NCBI GenBank assembly: GCA_051960855.1
Contig: JBQCDV010000091.1
Location: 76,520-140,519 of the forward strand
Reading direction: 5' to 3'
Length of the DNA stretch: 64,000 nt
From: JBQCDV01 sp051960855
Lineage (GTDB): Bacteria; Actinomycetota; Actinomycetes; JAJZTN01
Shown here: positions 7,817-16,600 of the stretch, piece after piece
Layout of the letters: each line of letters opens with the position of its first letter
Numbering within the stretch: position 1 is the first letter of the stretch
Translations under genes and position numbers: made by a program
The notes under the pieces: model-generated
Database searches by the model: none
What the model saw: the letters and a program-made list of their open reading frames with translations, nothing else
What the model was told of the DNA's origin: nothing

Positions 7817-9238
7817 GTGGCGGCCCGGCACGTGAGACTGACGGAGACGGACGGCCGCGTGCTCCGAGAGGGCTTCGCCGCGATCCGGCGCGAGCTGGAG
7901 GTCCCGGAGACGTTCCCACCGGAGGTGCTGGATGCGGCCCGCGCCGCAGCCGAGCGACCCGTTGATGACGGCGACCGGACGGACCTGCGAGCCACGGCGT
8001 TCTTCACGCTCGACCCGCCTGGGTCGATGGACCTGGACCAGGCGATGTTCCTCGAGCGCACGGGGACGGGCTTCGTCGTTCGGTACGCCATCGCCGATGT
8101 CGCCTCCTTCGTCGCGACCGACGGCCCGGTGGACGCCGAGGCGCGACGCCGGGGCGAGACCCTGTACAGCCCGGACACGCGCACGCCGCTGCATCCACCC
8201 GTGCTGTCGGAGGGCGCGGCGAGCCTGCTGCCCGACCAGGACCGGCGCGCTGTCGTCTGGACGCTGACCCTCGACGGCGACGGAGAGCTCACCGGCACCC
8301 ACCTCGAGCGGGCTCTGGTGCGGTCCTGCCGGCGGCTCGACTACGCCGGCATGGCCGGGCTGCTCGCCGGCGGCGACGAGCAGGCCCAGCTGCTTGCCGA
8401 GATCGGCCGGCTGCGGGTGCAGCGCGGGGTCGAGCGAGGTGCGGTCGACCTGCCGATACCGGAGCAGGAGGTGGAGGCGGTCGGCGGCGGCTACCGCCTG
8501 ACCTACCGGGAGGTGTCGGCGGCCGACCGCTGGAACGCCCAGATCTCCCTGCTCACCGGTATGGCCGCCGCCCGGATCATGCTCGACGGCCGGATCGGGA
8601 TCCTGCGCACGCTGCCGCCCGCGCCGGAGTCGGCCGAGACCAGGCTGCGCGCGACGGCCGCGAGCCTGGGTGTGGACTGGCCCGCCGAGGAGAGCTTCGC
8701 GGCCCTGGTGCCCGGTCTCGACCCCAGCCGCCCCGCGGTGGCGGCTCTGGTGCAGGAGGCGACGGTGCTGCTGCGCGGCGCCGGCTACACCGCCTTCGAC
8801 GGCGAGCTGCCGAAGCAGCCCGAGCACGCTGCGGTCGCCGCTCCCTACAGCCACGTCACGGCCCCACTGCGCCGCCTGGTGGACCGGTTTGCCACCGAGG
8901 TGGTCCTCGCCCTCGTCGCCGGCCGCGACGTCGACCCGGATATCCGCGCCGCCCTGCCGGAGCTGCCCGCTCTGATGTCGGCGGCCGACGAGCGGGCCGG
9001 GCGGCTCGAGCGCGCCTGCCTCGACCTCGTCGAGGCGACCGTGCTGCAGTCGCGGGTGGGGGAGGAGTTTGCGGGCTCCGTCGTCGACATCCGCGAGGGC
9101 GGCGGGACCGTGCTGCTGCGCGACGAGGCGGTCCGCGCCCCCGTGACCGGGGAGGGCCTGCGGCTCGGCGAGCAGGTGCGGGTGCGCCTGACCGAGGCCG
9201 ATCCCGAACGCCGCAGCGTGCGCTTCTCGTGTGCCTGA
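7817..9238 (+). CDS. RNB-domain exoribonuclease (RNase II/R family, short form)
   Basis: A 473-aa protein that is essentially an RNB catalytic domain without the cold-shock domains of RNase II/R, followed by a short C-terminal beta-rich S1-like tail. The active-site loop reads DPPGSMDLDQAM (about residues 71-82): three of the four conserved acidic positions are kept, while the fourth Asp of E. coli RNase II (DDA) is Gln here, as I recall for other actinobacterial short RNB proteins. YAIADVASFV, YSPDTRTPLHPPVLSEGAASLLP, PYSHVTAPLRRLVDRF and the D-rich segment all match the family. It is predicted to be a 3'-5' exonuclease in the cytosol. Start is the GTG at 7817; GTG 7835 is an alternative. 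rnpB follows directly. Confidence 0.9.
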   Translation: MAARHVRLTETDGRVLREGFAAIRRELEVPETFPPEVLDAARAAAERPVDDGDRTDLRATAFFTLDPPGSMDLDQAMFLERTGTGFVVRYAIADVASFVATDGPVDAEARRRGETLYSPDTRTPLHPPVLSEGAASLLPDQDRRAVVWTLTLDGDGELTGTHLERALVRSCRRLDYAGMAGLLAGGDEQAQLLAEIGRLRVQRGVERGAVDLPIPEQEVEAVGGGYRLTYREVSAADRWNAQISLLTGMAAARIMLDGRIGILRTLPPAPESAETRLRATAASLGVDWPAEESFAALVPGLDPSRPAVAALVQEATVLLRGAGYTAFDGELPKQPEHAAVAAPYSHVTAPLRRLVDRFATEVVLALVAGRDVDPDIRAALPELPALMSAADERAGRLERACLDLVEATVLQSRVGEEFAGSVVDIREGGGTVLLRDEAVRAPVTGEGLRLGEQVRVRLTEADPERRSVRFSCA

Positions 9239-9256
9239 CCTGCCTCTAGGCTGGGG

Positions 9257-9642
9257 GCGGACGAGTCGGCCGGGCGGTCGCGTCGGCCGTCACCGCGAGG
9301 TGGCTGCCGCCGAGGAAAGTCCGGGCTCCACAGGGCAGGGTGGTGGGTAACGCCCACCCGGGGTGACCCGCGGGACAGTGCCACAGAGAGCAGACCGCCG
9401 GCTCCCTTCGGGGACCGGTAAGGGTGAAAGGGTGGTGTAAGAGACCACCAGCGCCTGGGGTGACCCAGGCGGCTCGGCAAACCCCACCCGGAGCAAGGTC
9501 AGACAGGAAGCGTCCGAGGGCGGCCCGCCCGAGCTTCCGGGTAGACCGCTGGAGGCCACCGGCAACGGTGGCCCGAGATGGATGGCCGTCGCGCACCGCG
9601 AGGTGCGTCAACAGAACCCGGCTTACAGGCCGGCTCGTCCCC
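9257..9642 (+). ncRNA. rnpB: RNase P RNA (bacterial type A)
   Basis: The catalytic RNA that trims tRNA 5' leaders. Recognisable conserved regions are GAGGAAAGTCCGGGCTCC at 9312-9329, the GGTAA and ACAGAGAGCAGACCGCC block near 9350-9410, GGTAAGGGTGAAAGGGTGG near 9417, AGACAGGAAGCG near 9501, and the 3' universal region ACAGAACCCGGCTTACAGG near 9611-9629. P1 is formed by GGACGAG (9259-9265) pairing with CTCGTCC (9634-9640), which sets the ends. It is read in the same direction as, and just after, the RNB ribonuclease gene. Exact transcript ends are inferred from the pairing. Confidence 0.96.
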
Positions 9643-9658
9643 TTACCTCGGGAGCGCC

Positions 9659-10063
9659 ATGAGTCAGAGCAGTTCGATGACGACGTCACGAACAGGTCGT
9701 CTCGTGGCGGCGCGACTCCTCCTGGCACCCCCCTGGGCCGTCGCCAACCTGACCCTCGGAGTCGGGATGGTGCTGCCCGTCGGCTACGTCGTGACCCTTG
9801 CTGCCTACCTGCGTCAGCGCGGGCACGCGCACCACGCGTACGTCGACGTCCGAGGCCGGCTCTCCCCGTTCTCTGGGCTCTTCGACAGTGACGAGGTCGG
9901 CATCATCGCCGTCGTCGTCCTTCTCGTCACGGTGGTGCTGCTCGCTCTCACGGCCGCTGTCAACCATCGGCTGGCGGCGCGCCTCACCACGGGGCGACGC
10001 ACACCTGTGTGGGGCATCGCTGTCCTGCTGCAGCTCGTCCCGTCGCTGTGGGTTTGGCGGTAG
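9659..10063 (+). CDS. Small membrane protein of unknown function
   Basis: A 134-aa protein with three probable transmembrane segments (residues about 24-50, 80-103 and 115-132) separated by a short charged loop. The ATG at 9659 follows a CGGGAG element at moderate spacing and begins MSQSSSMTTSRTGRL; the frame is open further upstream into rnpB, but that part is non-coding RNA. I recognise no family. It sits immediately 3' of rnpB and may be read through from its promoter. Confidence 0.6.
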   Translation: MSQSSSMTTSRTGRLVAARLLLAPPWAVANLTLGVGMVLPVGYVVTLAAYLRQRGHAHHAYVDVRGRLSPFSGLFDSDEVGIIAVVVLLVTVVLLALTAAVNHRLAARLTTGRRTPVWGIAVLLQLVPSLWVWR

Positions 10064-10082
10064 GAGGATCCGGCATCGAGGC

Positions 10083-10529
10083 TCAGCCGTCGATGCGCAT
10101 CTCGACCGGCGTGGGCAGCTCGACGGTCCGTCCGACGGTGCACAGCCGGTCGTGGGACTCGGCGACCGCCTTGGGAAGGACGGCGCGGGCAGCGTCGCCG
10201 GCCTCGCCGTCGGGGAACGTCACGCGGAAGGTGACAGCGACGTTCGTGAGGTGGTTGCCCTCATCGTCGCGGACCTTGTCCGCCTCGACCGTGACCGAGA
10301 AGCCGGTCGGCTCCGCGCGACGGGTCGTGAGGATGTCGACGTCGACGGCGGTGCAGCCACCGATGGCGGCGAGCAGCAGCTCGACGGGGGTGAAGACGTC
10401 GCTGTCACCGGTGCCCATGCTGACGGTGCCGCCTCGCCGGTTGTGGGCGAGGAAGGAGCCGGCGCCGGTGCGCTCGACGGTGACGCTGCGCTTGGTGGTG
10501 GCGGGCTGAGGGTTCGTGATGTCCGTCAT
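10083..10529 (-). CDS. OsmC/Ohr family thiol peroxidase-like protein
   Basis: A 148-aa OsmC-fold protein, the family that reduces organic hydroperoxides with a redox pair of cysteines. The two family cysteines are present: GGCTAVDVDIL near residue 62 and SHDRLCTVGRTVE near residue 128, with the glutamate in TPVELLLAAIG just before the first. The start ATG (10529) gives MTDITNPQPATTK, and an upstream in-frame extension overlaps the nagB stop region without a ribosome binding site, so it is rejected. It lies 13 bp downstream of nagB on the same strand and could be co-transcribed, though there is no functional link. Confidence 0.87.
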   Translation of the reverse strand: MTDITNPQPATTKRSVTVERTGAGSFLAHNRRGGTVSMGTGDSDVFTPVELLLAAIGGCTAVDVDILTTRRAEPTGFSVTVEADKVRDDEGNHLTNVAVTFRVTFPDGEAGDAARAVLPKAVAESHDRLCTVGRTVELPTPVEMRIDG

Positions 10530-10542
10530 GCCGCGAACGCTG

Positions 10543-11352
10543 TCAGACAGTCGACGGCGGGTCCAGTGCCTCCGGCCGCTGCCACGACGGCTTGTGCTCG
10601 TACACATCGCGGTAGTAGTCGAGCAGCTCGAGCTGTCCCGCCGCCGCCTGGTCGATGATGACGACGACGTGCGGATGGTGCTGGAGGACGGAGCCGGGCC
10701 AGCGCGCGGAGACGGGGCCTTCGATGATGGCGGCCACCGCAGCCGCCTTCGCCTCGCCTTGGGCGACCAGCACGATGCGGCGAGCCTCGAGGATGGTCGC
10801 GAGGCCTTGGGTCAGGCAGTGCGTGGGGACCTCGGCGACTGAGGCGAAGAAGCGGGCGTTGTCAGCTCGGGTGCTGGGGGCGAGGGTCTTCAGGCGCGTC
10901 CGGGAGCCGAAGGACGAGGTCGGCTCGTTGAAGCCGATGTGGCCGTTGGCGCCGAGGCCCAGGATCTGCACGTCGATGCCCCCGGCCGCGGCGATCCGTC
11001 CCTCGAAGTCGGCGCAGGCCGCAGCGAGGTCCTCGGCTCGGCCATCGGGCACGTGGACGAGCGCGGGGTCCAGGCGCAGCGGCTCGACGACCTCTCGCCG
11101 GATCACGGAGGCGTAGCTCTGCGGGTGGCCGGCGGCGATCCCGACGTACTCGTCCAGCGCGAAGGCCGGGCAGCGTGAGAGGTCGAGCTGGCCAGCCTCG
11201 ACGAGCCTGCGCAGCTCTTGGTAGGTGCCCACAGGCGACGACCCCGTGGCGAGTCCGAGCACCGCCTGCGGGTGCTGTCGCACGACGGCGGCCACGTGCG
11301 CAGCCGAGACGCGGGCGACGTCGGCGGGGTCGGGGAGGACGACAACTTCCAC
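10543..11352 (-). CDS. nagB: Glucosamine-6-phosphate deaminase
   Basis: A 269-aa NagB enzyme converting glucosamine-6-phosphate to fructose-6-phosphate and ammonia, feeding amino sugars into glycolysis. Key motifs are LGLATGSSPVGTYQEL, FALDEYVG with the catalytic Asp, and ILGLGANGHIGFNEP. The start is a GTG. It is the last amino-sugar gene of the nagZ-ROK kinase-nagB set, 9 bp after the kinase stop. No N-acetylglucosamine-6-phosphate deacetylase (NagA) is in the window, so the pathway needs one from elsewhere. Confidence 0.94.
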   Translation of the reverse strand: MEVVVLPDPADVARVSAAHVAAVVRQHPQAVLGLATGSSPVGTYQELRRLVEAGQLDLSRCPAFALDEYVGIAAGHPQSYASVIRREVVEPLRLDPALVHVPDGRAEDLAAACADFEGRIAAAGGIDVQILGLGANGHIGFNEPTSSFGSRTRLKTLAPSTRADNARFFASVAEVPTHCLTQGLATILEARRIVLVAQGEAKAAAVAAIIEGPVSARWPGSVLQHHPHVVVIIDQAAAGQLELLDYYRDVYEHKPSWQRPEALDPPSTV

Positions 11353-11361
11353 GATGGCGCC

Positions 11362-12300
11362 TCAGTCCGGGGTGGTGGTCTGCGGTCTGGTGCGCGCTGC
11401 CGCGAGAGCTGGCGCCGCGGCGAGCGCGGCTCCGACGACGGCGGCGGGCAGGTCGGGAGGCAGCAGCTGGATGCGGGCAGGCAGCTGCAGGCCGGTGAGG
11501 AAGTGCGACTGCGACGACCAGTCGACGAGGAGGTCGCGGACCCGCGCGAGCAGCTGGTCGCCGAGCCGGCTGAGGCCGCCGCCGATCACGACGGTGCCGA
11601 CGTCCACGGTCAGGATGAGCAGGCGCGCCGCGGCGGCGACCCCGTGGGCGAGCTGGGCCGAGATCTGCTGCACCAGCGCGCTTCCGCTGTCGCCGCTCGC
11701 GAGCAGGTCGGACAGGGGCGTGCGGTCCTCACCGGCGAGAGCGCGGCCGAGGCCCGATCCCGACGCCATCGTCTCGAGGCAGCCGACCTGGCCGCAGGAG
11801 CACACCTCGCCAGCTGGGTCGACGGGCACGTGCCCGACCTCTCCGGCCGCCCCGCGGCTGCCTCGCAGGAGGTGCCCGTCGATGACGAGGCCGGCCGCCA
11901 TGCCGGTGCCGAGGTTGAGATAGGCCATGGAGCCGCTGAGCTCCATCAGCTGGTAGGCGCCGAGCGCGGCGGCGTTGACGTCGTTCTCGACGGTGACCGC
12001 CACTCCGAGCCGTCGCTGCAGCTCGCCGCCCAGGTCCAGCTCGCTCACGCCGAGGTTGACGGCGTGGGAGACCAGGCGGGTGCGCGGGTCCACCACCCCC
12101 GGGACGCCGACACCGATCGACTCGAACTGCCCGGGACGCAGTCCCGTGCGCGTGGACAGCTCCCAGATGCTGTCGACCGCGGCCTGGATCACGCCCTCCG
12201 GGCCGAAGCCCGTCGGCAGCCGCAGGCCCGTCACCACTGTGCCGTCCTCGACAGCCACCGCCTCGGTCTTGGTGCCGCCGATGTCGATGCCCAGCTTCAT
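11362..12300 (-). CDS. ROK-family sugar kinase (GlcNAc/glucokinase type)
   Basis: A 312-aa ROK kinase without a DNA-binding domain. The ATP-binding GIDIGGTKTEA motif is at residues 4-14, the catalytic Asp lies in VTVENDVNAAALG, and the ROK zinc site is GEVGHVPVDPAGEVCSCGQVGCLE (His plus three Cys). It probably phosphorylates GlcNAc or glucose released from chitin- or peptidoglycan-derived sugars. Its ATG overlaps the nagZ stop (ATGA at 12297-12300) and nagB follows, so the order nagZ-kinase-nagB is hydrolysis, phosphorylation, deamination. Substrate is inferred from context. Confidence 0.88.
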   Translation of the reverse strand: MKLGIDIGGTKTEAVAVEDGTVVTGLRLPTGFGPEGVIQAAVDSIWELSTRTGLRPGQFESIGVGVPGVVDPRTRLVSHAVNLGVSELDLGGELQRRLGVAVTVENDVNAAALGAYQLMELSGSMAYLNLGTGMAAGLVIDGHLLRGSRGAAGEVGHVPVDPAGEVCSCGQVGCLETMASGSGLGRALAGEDRTPLSDLLASGDSGSALVQQISAQLAHGVAAAARLLILTVDVGTVVIGGGLSRLGDQLLARVRDLLVDWSSQSHFLTGLQLPARIQLLPPDLPAAVVGAALAAAPALAAARTRPQTTTPD

Positions 12301-13790
12301 CGGATGGCACCGTCGAGAAGGGTGAGCAGCGCCTCGCCGACCAGACGCGACGCACCGAAGGTCGCGATGTCGACGACGTCTCCTCCTCCTCGTGCTGTGC
12401 CGGGCCACCCCATGTCGACGACGAGCACGGACGGGTTCGCCTGCCGCAGACGTGCGATGAGGTCGCGTGCGAAGGGCCGCCGGTGCAGGTCTTTGCCGAC
12501 GACCAGCACCGGTCCCTCCAGCGGTCCTACCTCGGCGCCCTCACCCTCGCGGACGACCAGGACCCGCCCGGGAGTGAAGGGCCGGGTCACGTTCGACTGC
12601 GGCTGGCGTTCGGCGGCGGGGAAGGGACCCCACGGAGCTGAGCCGACGGCAATGTTCGCAGCCGTCTCAACACGGATCACCGTGAAGCCGGACGTCGCCG
12701 TGCGGCACCAGGGCTGGATGTCGGTGCGGAGGTCGAAGGACGCGACGATGCGGCGCAGCTCCGCGGCATCGTCAGCCGGACGGTCGGGCTCACCCCGCTC
12801 TCGCTGGTCACGCAGCTCCGCGCCGAGCCGCTGGACCCGCGCTGCGGCCTCCGCCACCCGCTCCGCGGTCAGGTCTCCCCGGGCGACGGCCTGGGCGATC
12901 TCGCGCTCGATGTCGCAGAGGTCCTGCTCGGTCGTGTCCGTGCCGATGCACAGCAGGTCGCAGCCGGCGGCCAGAGCCTGGACGGCGGCAGCCGGGATGC
13001 CGAGGCTGCCGCTGGCGCCGGCCATGTCGAGTGCGTCGGACACCACGACGCCCTGGAAGCCCAGTTCCTTGCGCAGGAGAGTGGAGATGACCTGGGGACT
13101 CAGTGTCGCCGGGCGGTCCGGGTCGAGGGCGGTGACGACGATGTGCGAGGTCATGACCGCTTTCACCCCGGCATCCACGGCCGCCCGGAACGGCGCCAGC
13201 TCGCGCTGGTGCAGGAGCTCGAGGCTGACGTCGATGACAGGAAGGGCCACGTGCGAGTCCTGGCCGGTGTCACCGTGTCCCGGGAAGTGCTTGACGGTCG
13301 CGGCCACGCCAGTCGACTGGAGTCCGCGCACCCAGGCGACGCCGTGTCGTGCCACGAGGTCGGGATCGGCTCCGAAGCTCCGGACGCCGATCACGGGATT
13401 GTCGGGGTTGGAGTTGGTGTCGATGTCGGGGGCGAAGTCGAGGTTGCAGCCTGCTCGCCGCAGCTCCCAGCCGACCCGACGGGCCACGGTCTCCGTGCGT
13501 GCCACGTCGTCGATCCGTCCGAGGACGGCGTTCCCCGGATAGGGGGAACCGGTCGCGTAGTGCAGGCGGGTGACGTCGCCACCTTCCTCGTCGATGGCGA
13601 CGAGGGCCTCGGGGTGAGCGCTGAAGATGCCGGTCGTCAGGTCCTTGACCTGGTCAGCGTCGACGATGTTGGAGCCAAAGAGGCACACCCCGGCCAGCCC
13701 ATGCCGCAACCGCTCGTCGAGCCAGCTCGGTAGCCGGGTGCCAGTGAAGCCCGGCAACAGCGTGCCGCGCGCGACCGCCTCGATACCCAC
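12297..13790 (-). CDS. nagZ: Glycoside hydrolase family 3 beta-N-acetylhexosaminidase (NagZ-like)
   Basis: A 497-aa GH3 enzyme expected to release terminal N-acetylglucosamine from chito- or muro-oligosaccharides. Signature segments are AIDEEGGDVTRLHY, KHFPGHGDTGQDSH (the His/Asp loop of NagZ) and GVVVSDALDMAG, in which the Asp after Ser is the nucleophile. A C-terminal extension of about 150 residues (from about 345) resembles the GH3 C-terminal alpha/beta domain. No signal peptide is seen, so it acts in the cytosol on imported oligosaccharides, in line with the divergent ABC importer. The GTG start follows GAGAGGAG. Its promoter region carries a ROK-type operator candidate (13813-13835). 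Confidence 0.9.
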   Translation of the reverse strand: MGIEAVARGTLLPGFTGTRLPSWLDERLRHGLAGVCLFGSNIVDADQVKDLTTGIFSAHPEALVAIDEEGGDVTRLHYATGSPYPGNAVLGRIDDVARTETVARRVGWELRRAGCNLDFAPDIDTNSNPDNPVIGVRSFGADPDLVARHGVAWVRGLQSTGVAATVKHFPGHGDTGQDSHVALPVIDVSLELLHQRELAPFRAAVDAGVKAVMTSHIVVTALDPDRPATLSPQVISTLLRKELGFQGVVVSDALDMAGASGSLGIPAAAVQALAAGCDLLCIGTDTTEQDLCDIEREIAQAVARGDLTAERVAEAAARVQRLGAELRDQRERGEPDRPADDAAELRRIVASFDLRTDIQPWCRTATSGFTVIRVETAANIAVGSAPWGPFPAAERQPQSNVTRPFTPGRVLVVREGEGAEVGPLEGPVLVVGKDLHRRPFARDLIARLRQANPSVLVVDMGWPGTARGGGDVVDIATFGASRLVGEALLTLLDGAIR

Positions 13791-13812
13791 GGTGCTCCTC
13801 TCCCCGCCGTTA

Positions 13813-13835
13813 TTTCGTTAGTAGACCTTACAAAC
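13813..13835. promoter_or_regulatory. ROK repressor operator candidate, nagZ side
   Basis: TTTCGTTAG (13813-13821), 5 bp, then CTTACAAAC (13827-13835), an imperfect inverted repeat 23 bp upstream of nagZ. Both 9-mers recur exactly, mirrored, at 13962-13988. It is immediately followed by a CCCCCGCGGGGG palindrome (13835-13846). AT-rich sites of this kind stand out in the GC-rich background and suit a ROK repressor binding next to its own gene. The assignment is inferred. Confidence 0.65.
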
Positions 13836-13961
13836 CCCCGCGGGGGCAAGAGGTCCAGGCGAGGCTCCAGGAGGCAGGCGGCACCGGTAACAGCGATGGG
13901 GAACGGGAATCGGCGCACGAGGGGAGTCTTCGGGCGCGCCGAAAATTAGGTCTTGACGAGA

Positions 13962-13988
13962 GTTTGTAAGCGATGTTCACTAACGAAA
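13962..13988. promoter_or_regulatory. ROK repressor operator candidate, repressor/ABC side
   Basis: GTTTGTAAG (13962-13970), 9 bp, then CTAACGAAA (13980-13988): the same two half-sites as at 13813-13835 in mirror orientation with a longer spacer. A TTGACG (13953-13958) just before it looks like a -35 element, so a bound repressor would cover the promoter of the ROK repressor gene and probably the following sugar-transport genes. Confidence 0.65.
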
Positions 13989-14019
13989 CCTCGAGAGCTC
14001 CGAGTGGAAGGGAGGGGTC

Positions 14020-15174
14020 ATGCGCAGACCGTCGGCAATGGCGGCGGCCGCCGTCCCGGGACAGCGCTCCCTGCGGCTGACGGCCAAGGCGCTGCCAACC
14101 GACAGCCGGCAGCACAACCGCTCGCTGCTGCTGCAGGAGCTGTTCCACAACGGTGCGATGAGCCGCGCCGACCTCGCCCGCCGGTCCGGCCTCACCCCCG
14201 TCACGGTGTCCAACCTCGTCAAGGAGCTGTTGCGCGCCGGCCTGGTCGAGGACCAGGGAGCCACCGCTGCAGGGGGAGTCGGCAAGCCTGCGACGCTGAT
14301 CGCCCTGCGGCGGCAGGCCTTCCAGATCCTGTCGGTCGACCTGTCCGGCGACGACGTCTTCGTCGGGGCGGTGGTGGACCTGGAAGGCAACGTGGTCCGG
14401 CGCCATTCGGTGACGTCGAAGGGTCGCACCGGGCGGCGCGCAGTCGACCTCGTGACCAGGGTCGTCGGCGCGCTCGTCGAGTTCGCGACGGCCCCCATCC
14501 TCGGCATCGGCATCGCGACACCCGGCATCGTCGACAACCGCGGACGCGTGCTGTCTGCGCCCAACCTCAAGTGGACCGATGTGAATCTGGCGGGCCTCCT
14601 CGAGGAGCGGTTCGAGCTCCCGGTGCGCGTGGAGAACGACGCAGACGCCGAGGCCCTGGCGGCTCGAAGCTTCGGCCGCTCCAGCGGCAACAGCCTGATG
14701 GTCGTCACCATCAAGCACGGCGTGGGAGCCGGCCTCGTGCTCGGGGACATGCTCATCCACGGAGACGACTTCGCTGCCGGCGAGATCGGGCACGTGGTCG
14801 TCGACGAGGCCGGGGAGACCTGCTCGTGCGGCCGCCGCGGCTGCCTCGAGGTGTCGCTGGCCGTGCCGTCGCTGCGCCGCCGGTTCGCAGGGCGGTCGGA
14901 GTCGGAGCGCGAGGAGGTGCTCGTTGACGCCGGACGCGCCCTCGGTGCCGCGCTGGCACCGATCACCAGCGCGCTCAACCTCAACGAGGTCATCCTGTCC
15001 GGCCCCGCCGAGCTGCTCGACGGTCCACTGCGCGACAGCGCCCTCGACACCATCCGTGCGAAGACTCTGGCCGCCGTCAGCAGCGGCCTCCAGCTCAGCG
15101 TCGACACCAGCGGTGACCTCGCCCTTCTCGGTGCTGCCGTCCTCGTGCTGCACGCCGAGCTCGGCGTGGCCTGA
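14020..15174 (+). CDS. ROK-family transcriptional repressor
   Basis: A 384-aa ROK regulator: a winged helix at residues about 30-95 (HNRSLLLQELFHNGAMSRAD, then RRSGLTPVTVSNLVKEL as the recognition region) followed by a ROK sugar-sensor domain with GIGIATPGIVDNRG, VRVENDADAEALA and the zinc motif GEIGHVVVDEAGETCSCGRRGCLE. The ATG start follows GGAGGG-like purines (14009-14016). It is divergent from nagZ and precedes the importer genes; ROK repressors usually respond to the sugar or phosphosugar of the neighbouring operon. I infer control of both transcripts from the shared 230-bp region through the paired half-sites. Confidence 0.92.
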   Translation: MRRPSAMAAAAVPGQRSLRLTAKALPTDSRQHNRSLLLQELFHNGAMSRADLARRSGLTPVTVSNLVKELLRAGLVEDQGATAAGGVGKPATLIALRRQAFQILSVDLSGDDVFVGAVVDLEGNVVRRHSVTSKGRTGRRAVDLVTRVVGALVEFATAPILGIGIATPGIVDNRGRVLSAPNLKWTDVNLAGLLEERFELPVRVENDADAEALAARSFGRSSGNSLMVVTIKHGVGAGLVLGDMLIHGDDFAAGEIGHVVVDEAGETCSCGRRGCLEVSLAVPSLRRRFAGRSESEREEVLVDAGRALGAALAPITSALNLNEVILSGPAELLDGPLRDSALDTIRAKTLAAVSSGLQLSVDTSGDLALLGAAVLVLHAELGVA

Positions 15175-15214
15175 ACACACATCCGGTTGGCTCCATTACC
15201 AGCAAGGAGATTCG

Positions 15215-16576
15215 ATGAAGAGGTCTCGATTTGTGGCAGTCGGCGCCGCCGGACTCGCCATCGGCCTGTCGCTCGCCGCCTGCTCCAGCAGCGGCACCGG
15301 TGCCGGCAACGTCGCTGACAAGTCAGGCAGCGCCGCGACGGGTGGGGCATCGGGCACCGGGGGATCGGGCGCGCTGCCCGGGGCCGGCCAGACGATCACC
15401 GTCTGGGAGATGAACGGCGACCTCACGCCGGCGACCCTCGACGCCATCAACGCGGAGTTCACCAAGAAGACCGGGGCGAAGGTGAACGTGCAGCTGCAGG
15501 ACTGGTCGGGGATCACGACCAAGCTGACGACGGCTCTGGCCACGTCCAACCCGCCGGACGTCGTCGACGTCGGCAACACCCAGGTGCCCAGCTATGCGGC
15601 GACCGGCGGTCTGGCCGACCTGACGAGTCACAAGGACGAGCTGGCCCAGGGGCGCACGTGGCTCGGGGGACTCGTGGACCCGGCCACCGTCGACGGCAAG
15701 CTCTACGGCGTCCCGTCCTTCGCGGGCACGCGGGCCGTCATCTACAACAAGAAGATGTGGGCTGACGCGGGCATCACCAGTAGCCCGACCACGTACGAGG
15801 AGCTGACGGCCGATCTCGACAAGATCAAGGCCAAGAACACGGCGAGCGACTTCTCCGCCTTCTACCTGCCAGGGAAGTACTGGTACGCGGGGCTGCAGTG
15901 GGTCTGGGACGCCGGTGGCGACCTTGCCACCCAGTCCAACGGGTCGTGGAAGGCCGGCCTGTCCAGCCCTGAGGCCCAGCAGGGGCTGAAGGACTTCAAG
16001 GAGTTCCAGAACACCTACTCCACGCCGGCGTCACGCACGCTCAACACCGACAAGCCCGACCAGGACCAGGTCTTCGCCGACGGTAAGACGAGCGCGATCC
16101 TCGGCAACGGGTGGGAGATCGGGGTCATCCAGAAGAACAACCCGAAGCTCACGAACGACGACCTGGGAACGTTCGCGTTCCCGGGGAAGTCAGGCAAGGC
16201 CCAGCCGGTGCTGCTCGGAGGCTCCGACTGGAGCGTGCCCGTCAAGAGCGCCCACCAGGACCTCGCGCTGGAGTGGCTGAAGATTGCGGCCGGGCCGCAG
16301 ATCCAGGACACGCTGGTCTTCGGCAAGGAGGGCTGGATCCCGAACACCCTCGAGGGAGTCAAGGCGGCCGCAAACGGCCAGCTGACCGACATCCAGAAGG
16401 GCTATTTCACGGCGGCGCAAACGTCGAAGTCCACGCCGGCCGCGGCCAACTGGTCCACCATCGAAGGCGACAACAGCATCACCGAGTTCTTCTCGTCGAT
16501 CGCCTCAGGGGCGCAGACGCCGGAGGCGGCCGCGAAGGCTTTCGATGCGCACATCGAATCGGTCCTGAACAAGTAG
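15215..16576 (+). CDS. Sugar ABC transporter substrate-binding lipoprotein
   Basis: A 453-aa family 1 extracellular solute-binding protein. The N-terminus is a lipoprotein signal (MKRSRF, hydrophobic core, lipobox LAAC with Cys at about residue 23), then a Ser/Gly-rich tether. The mature part starts TITVWEMNG and contains DVVDVGNTQVPSYAATGGL and the GIPSFAGTRAVIYNK-type segment (here GVPSFAGTRAVIYNKKMW), typical of oligosaccharide binders. AAGGAGA lies 4 nt before the ATG. It heads the importer binding-protein/permease/permease set. With nagZ, a ROK kinase and nagB opposite, an N-acetylglucosamine oligosaccharide is the likely ligand (compare streptomycete NgcE/DasA), but this is inference. 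Confidence 0.9.
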   Translation: MKRSRFVAVGAAGLAIGLSLAACSSSGTGAGNVADKSGSAATGGASGTGGSGALPGAGQTITVWEMNGDLTPATLDAINAEFTKKTGAKVNVQLQDWSGITTKLTTALATSNPPDVVDVGNTQVPSYAATGGLADLTSHKDELAQGRTWLGGLVDPATVDGKLYGVPSFAGTRAVIYNKKMWADAGITSSPTTYEELTADLDKIKAKNTASDFSAFYLPGKYWYAGLQWVWDAGGDLATQSNGSWKAGLSSPEAQQGLKDFKEFQNTYSTPASRTLNTDKPDQDQVFADGKTSAILGNGWEIGVIQKNNPKLTNDDLGTFAFPGKSGKAQPVLLGGSDWSVPVKSAHQDLALEWLKIAAGPQIQDTLVFGKEGWIPNTLEGVKAAANGQLTDIQKGYFTAAQTSKSTPAAANWSTIEGDNSITEFFSSIASGAQTPEAAAKAFDAHIESVLNK

Positions 16577-16600
16577 CGGCGAGAGGTCGGTCCTAGCGCG

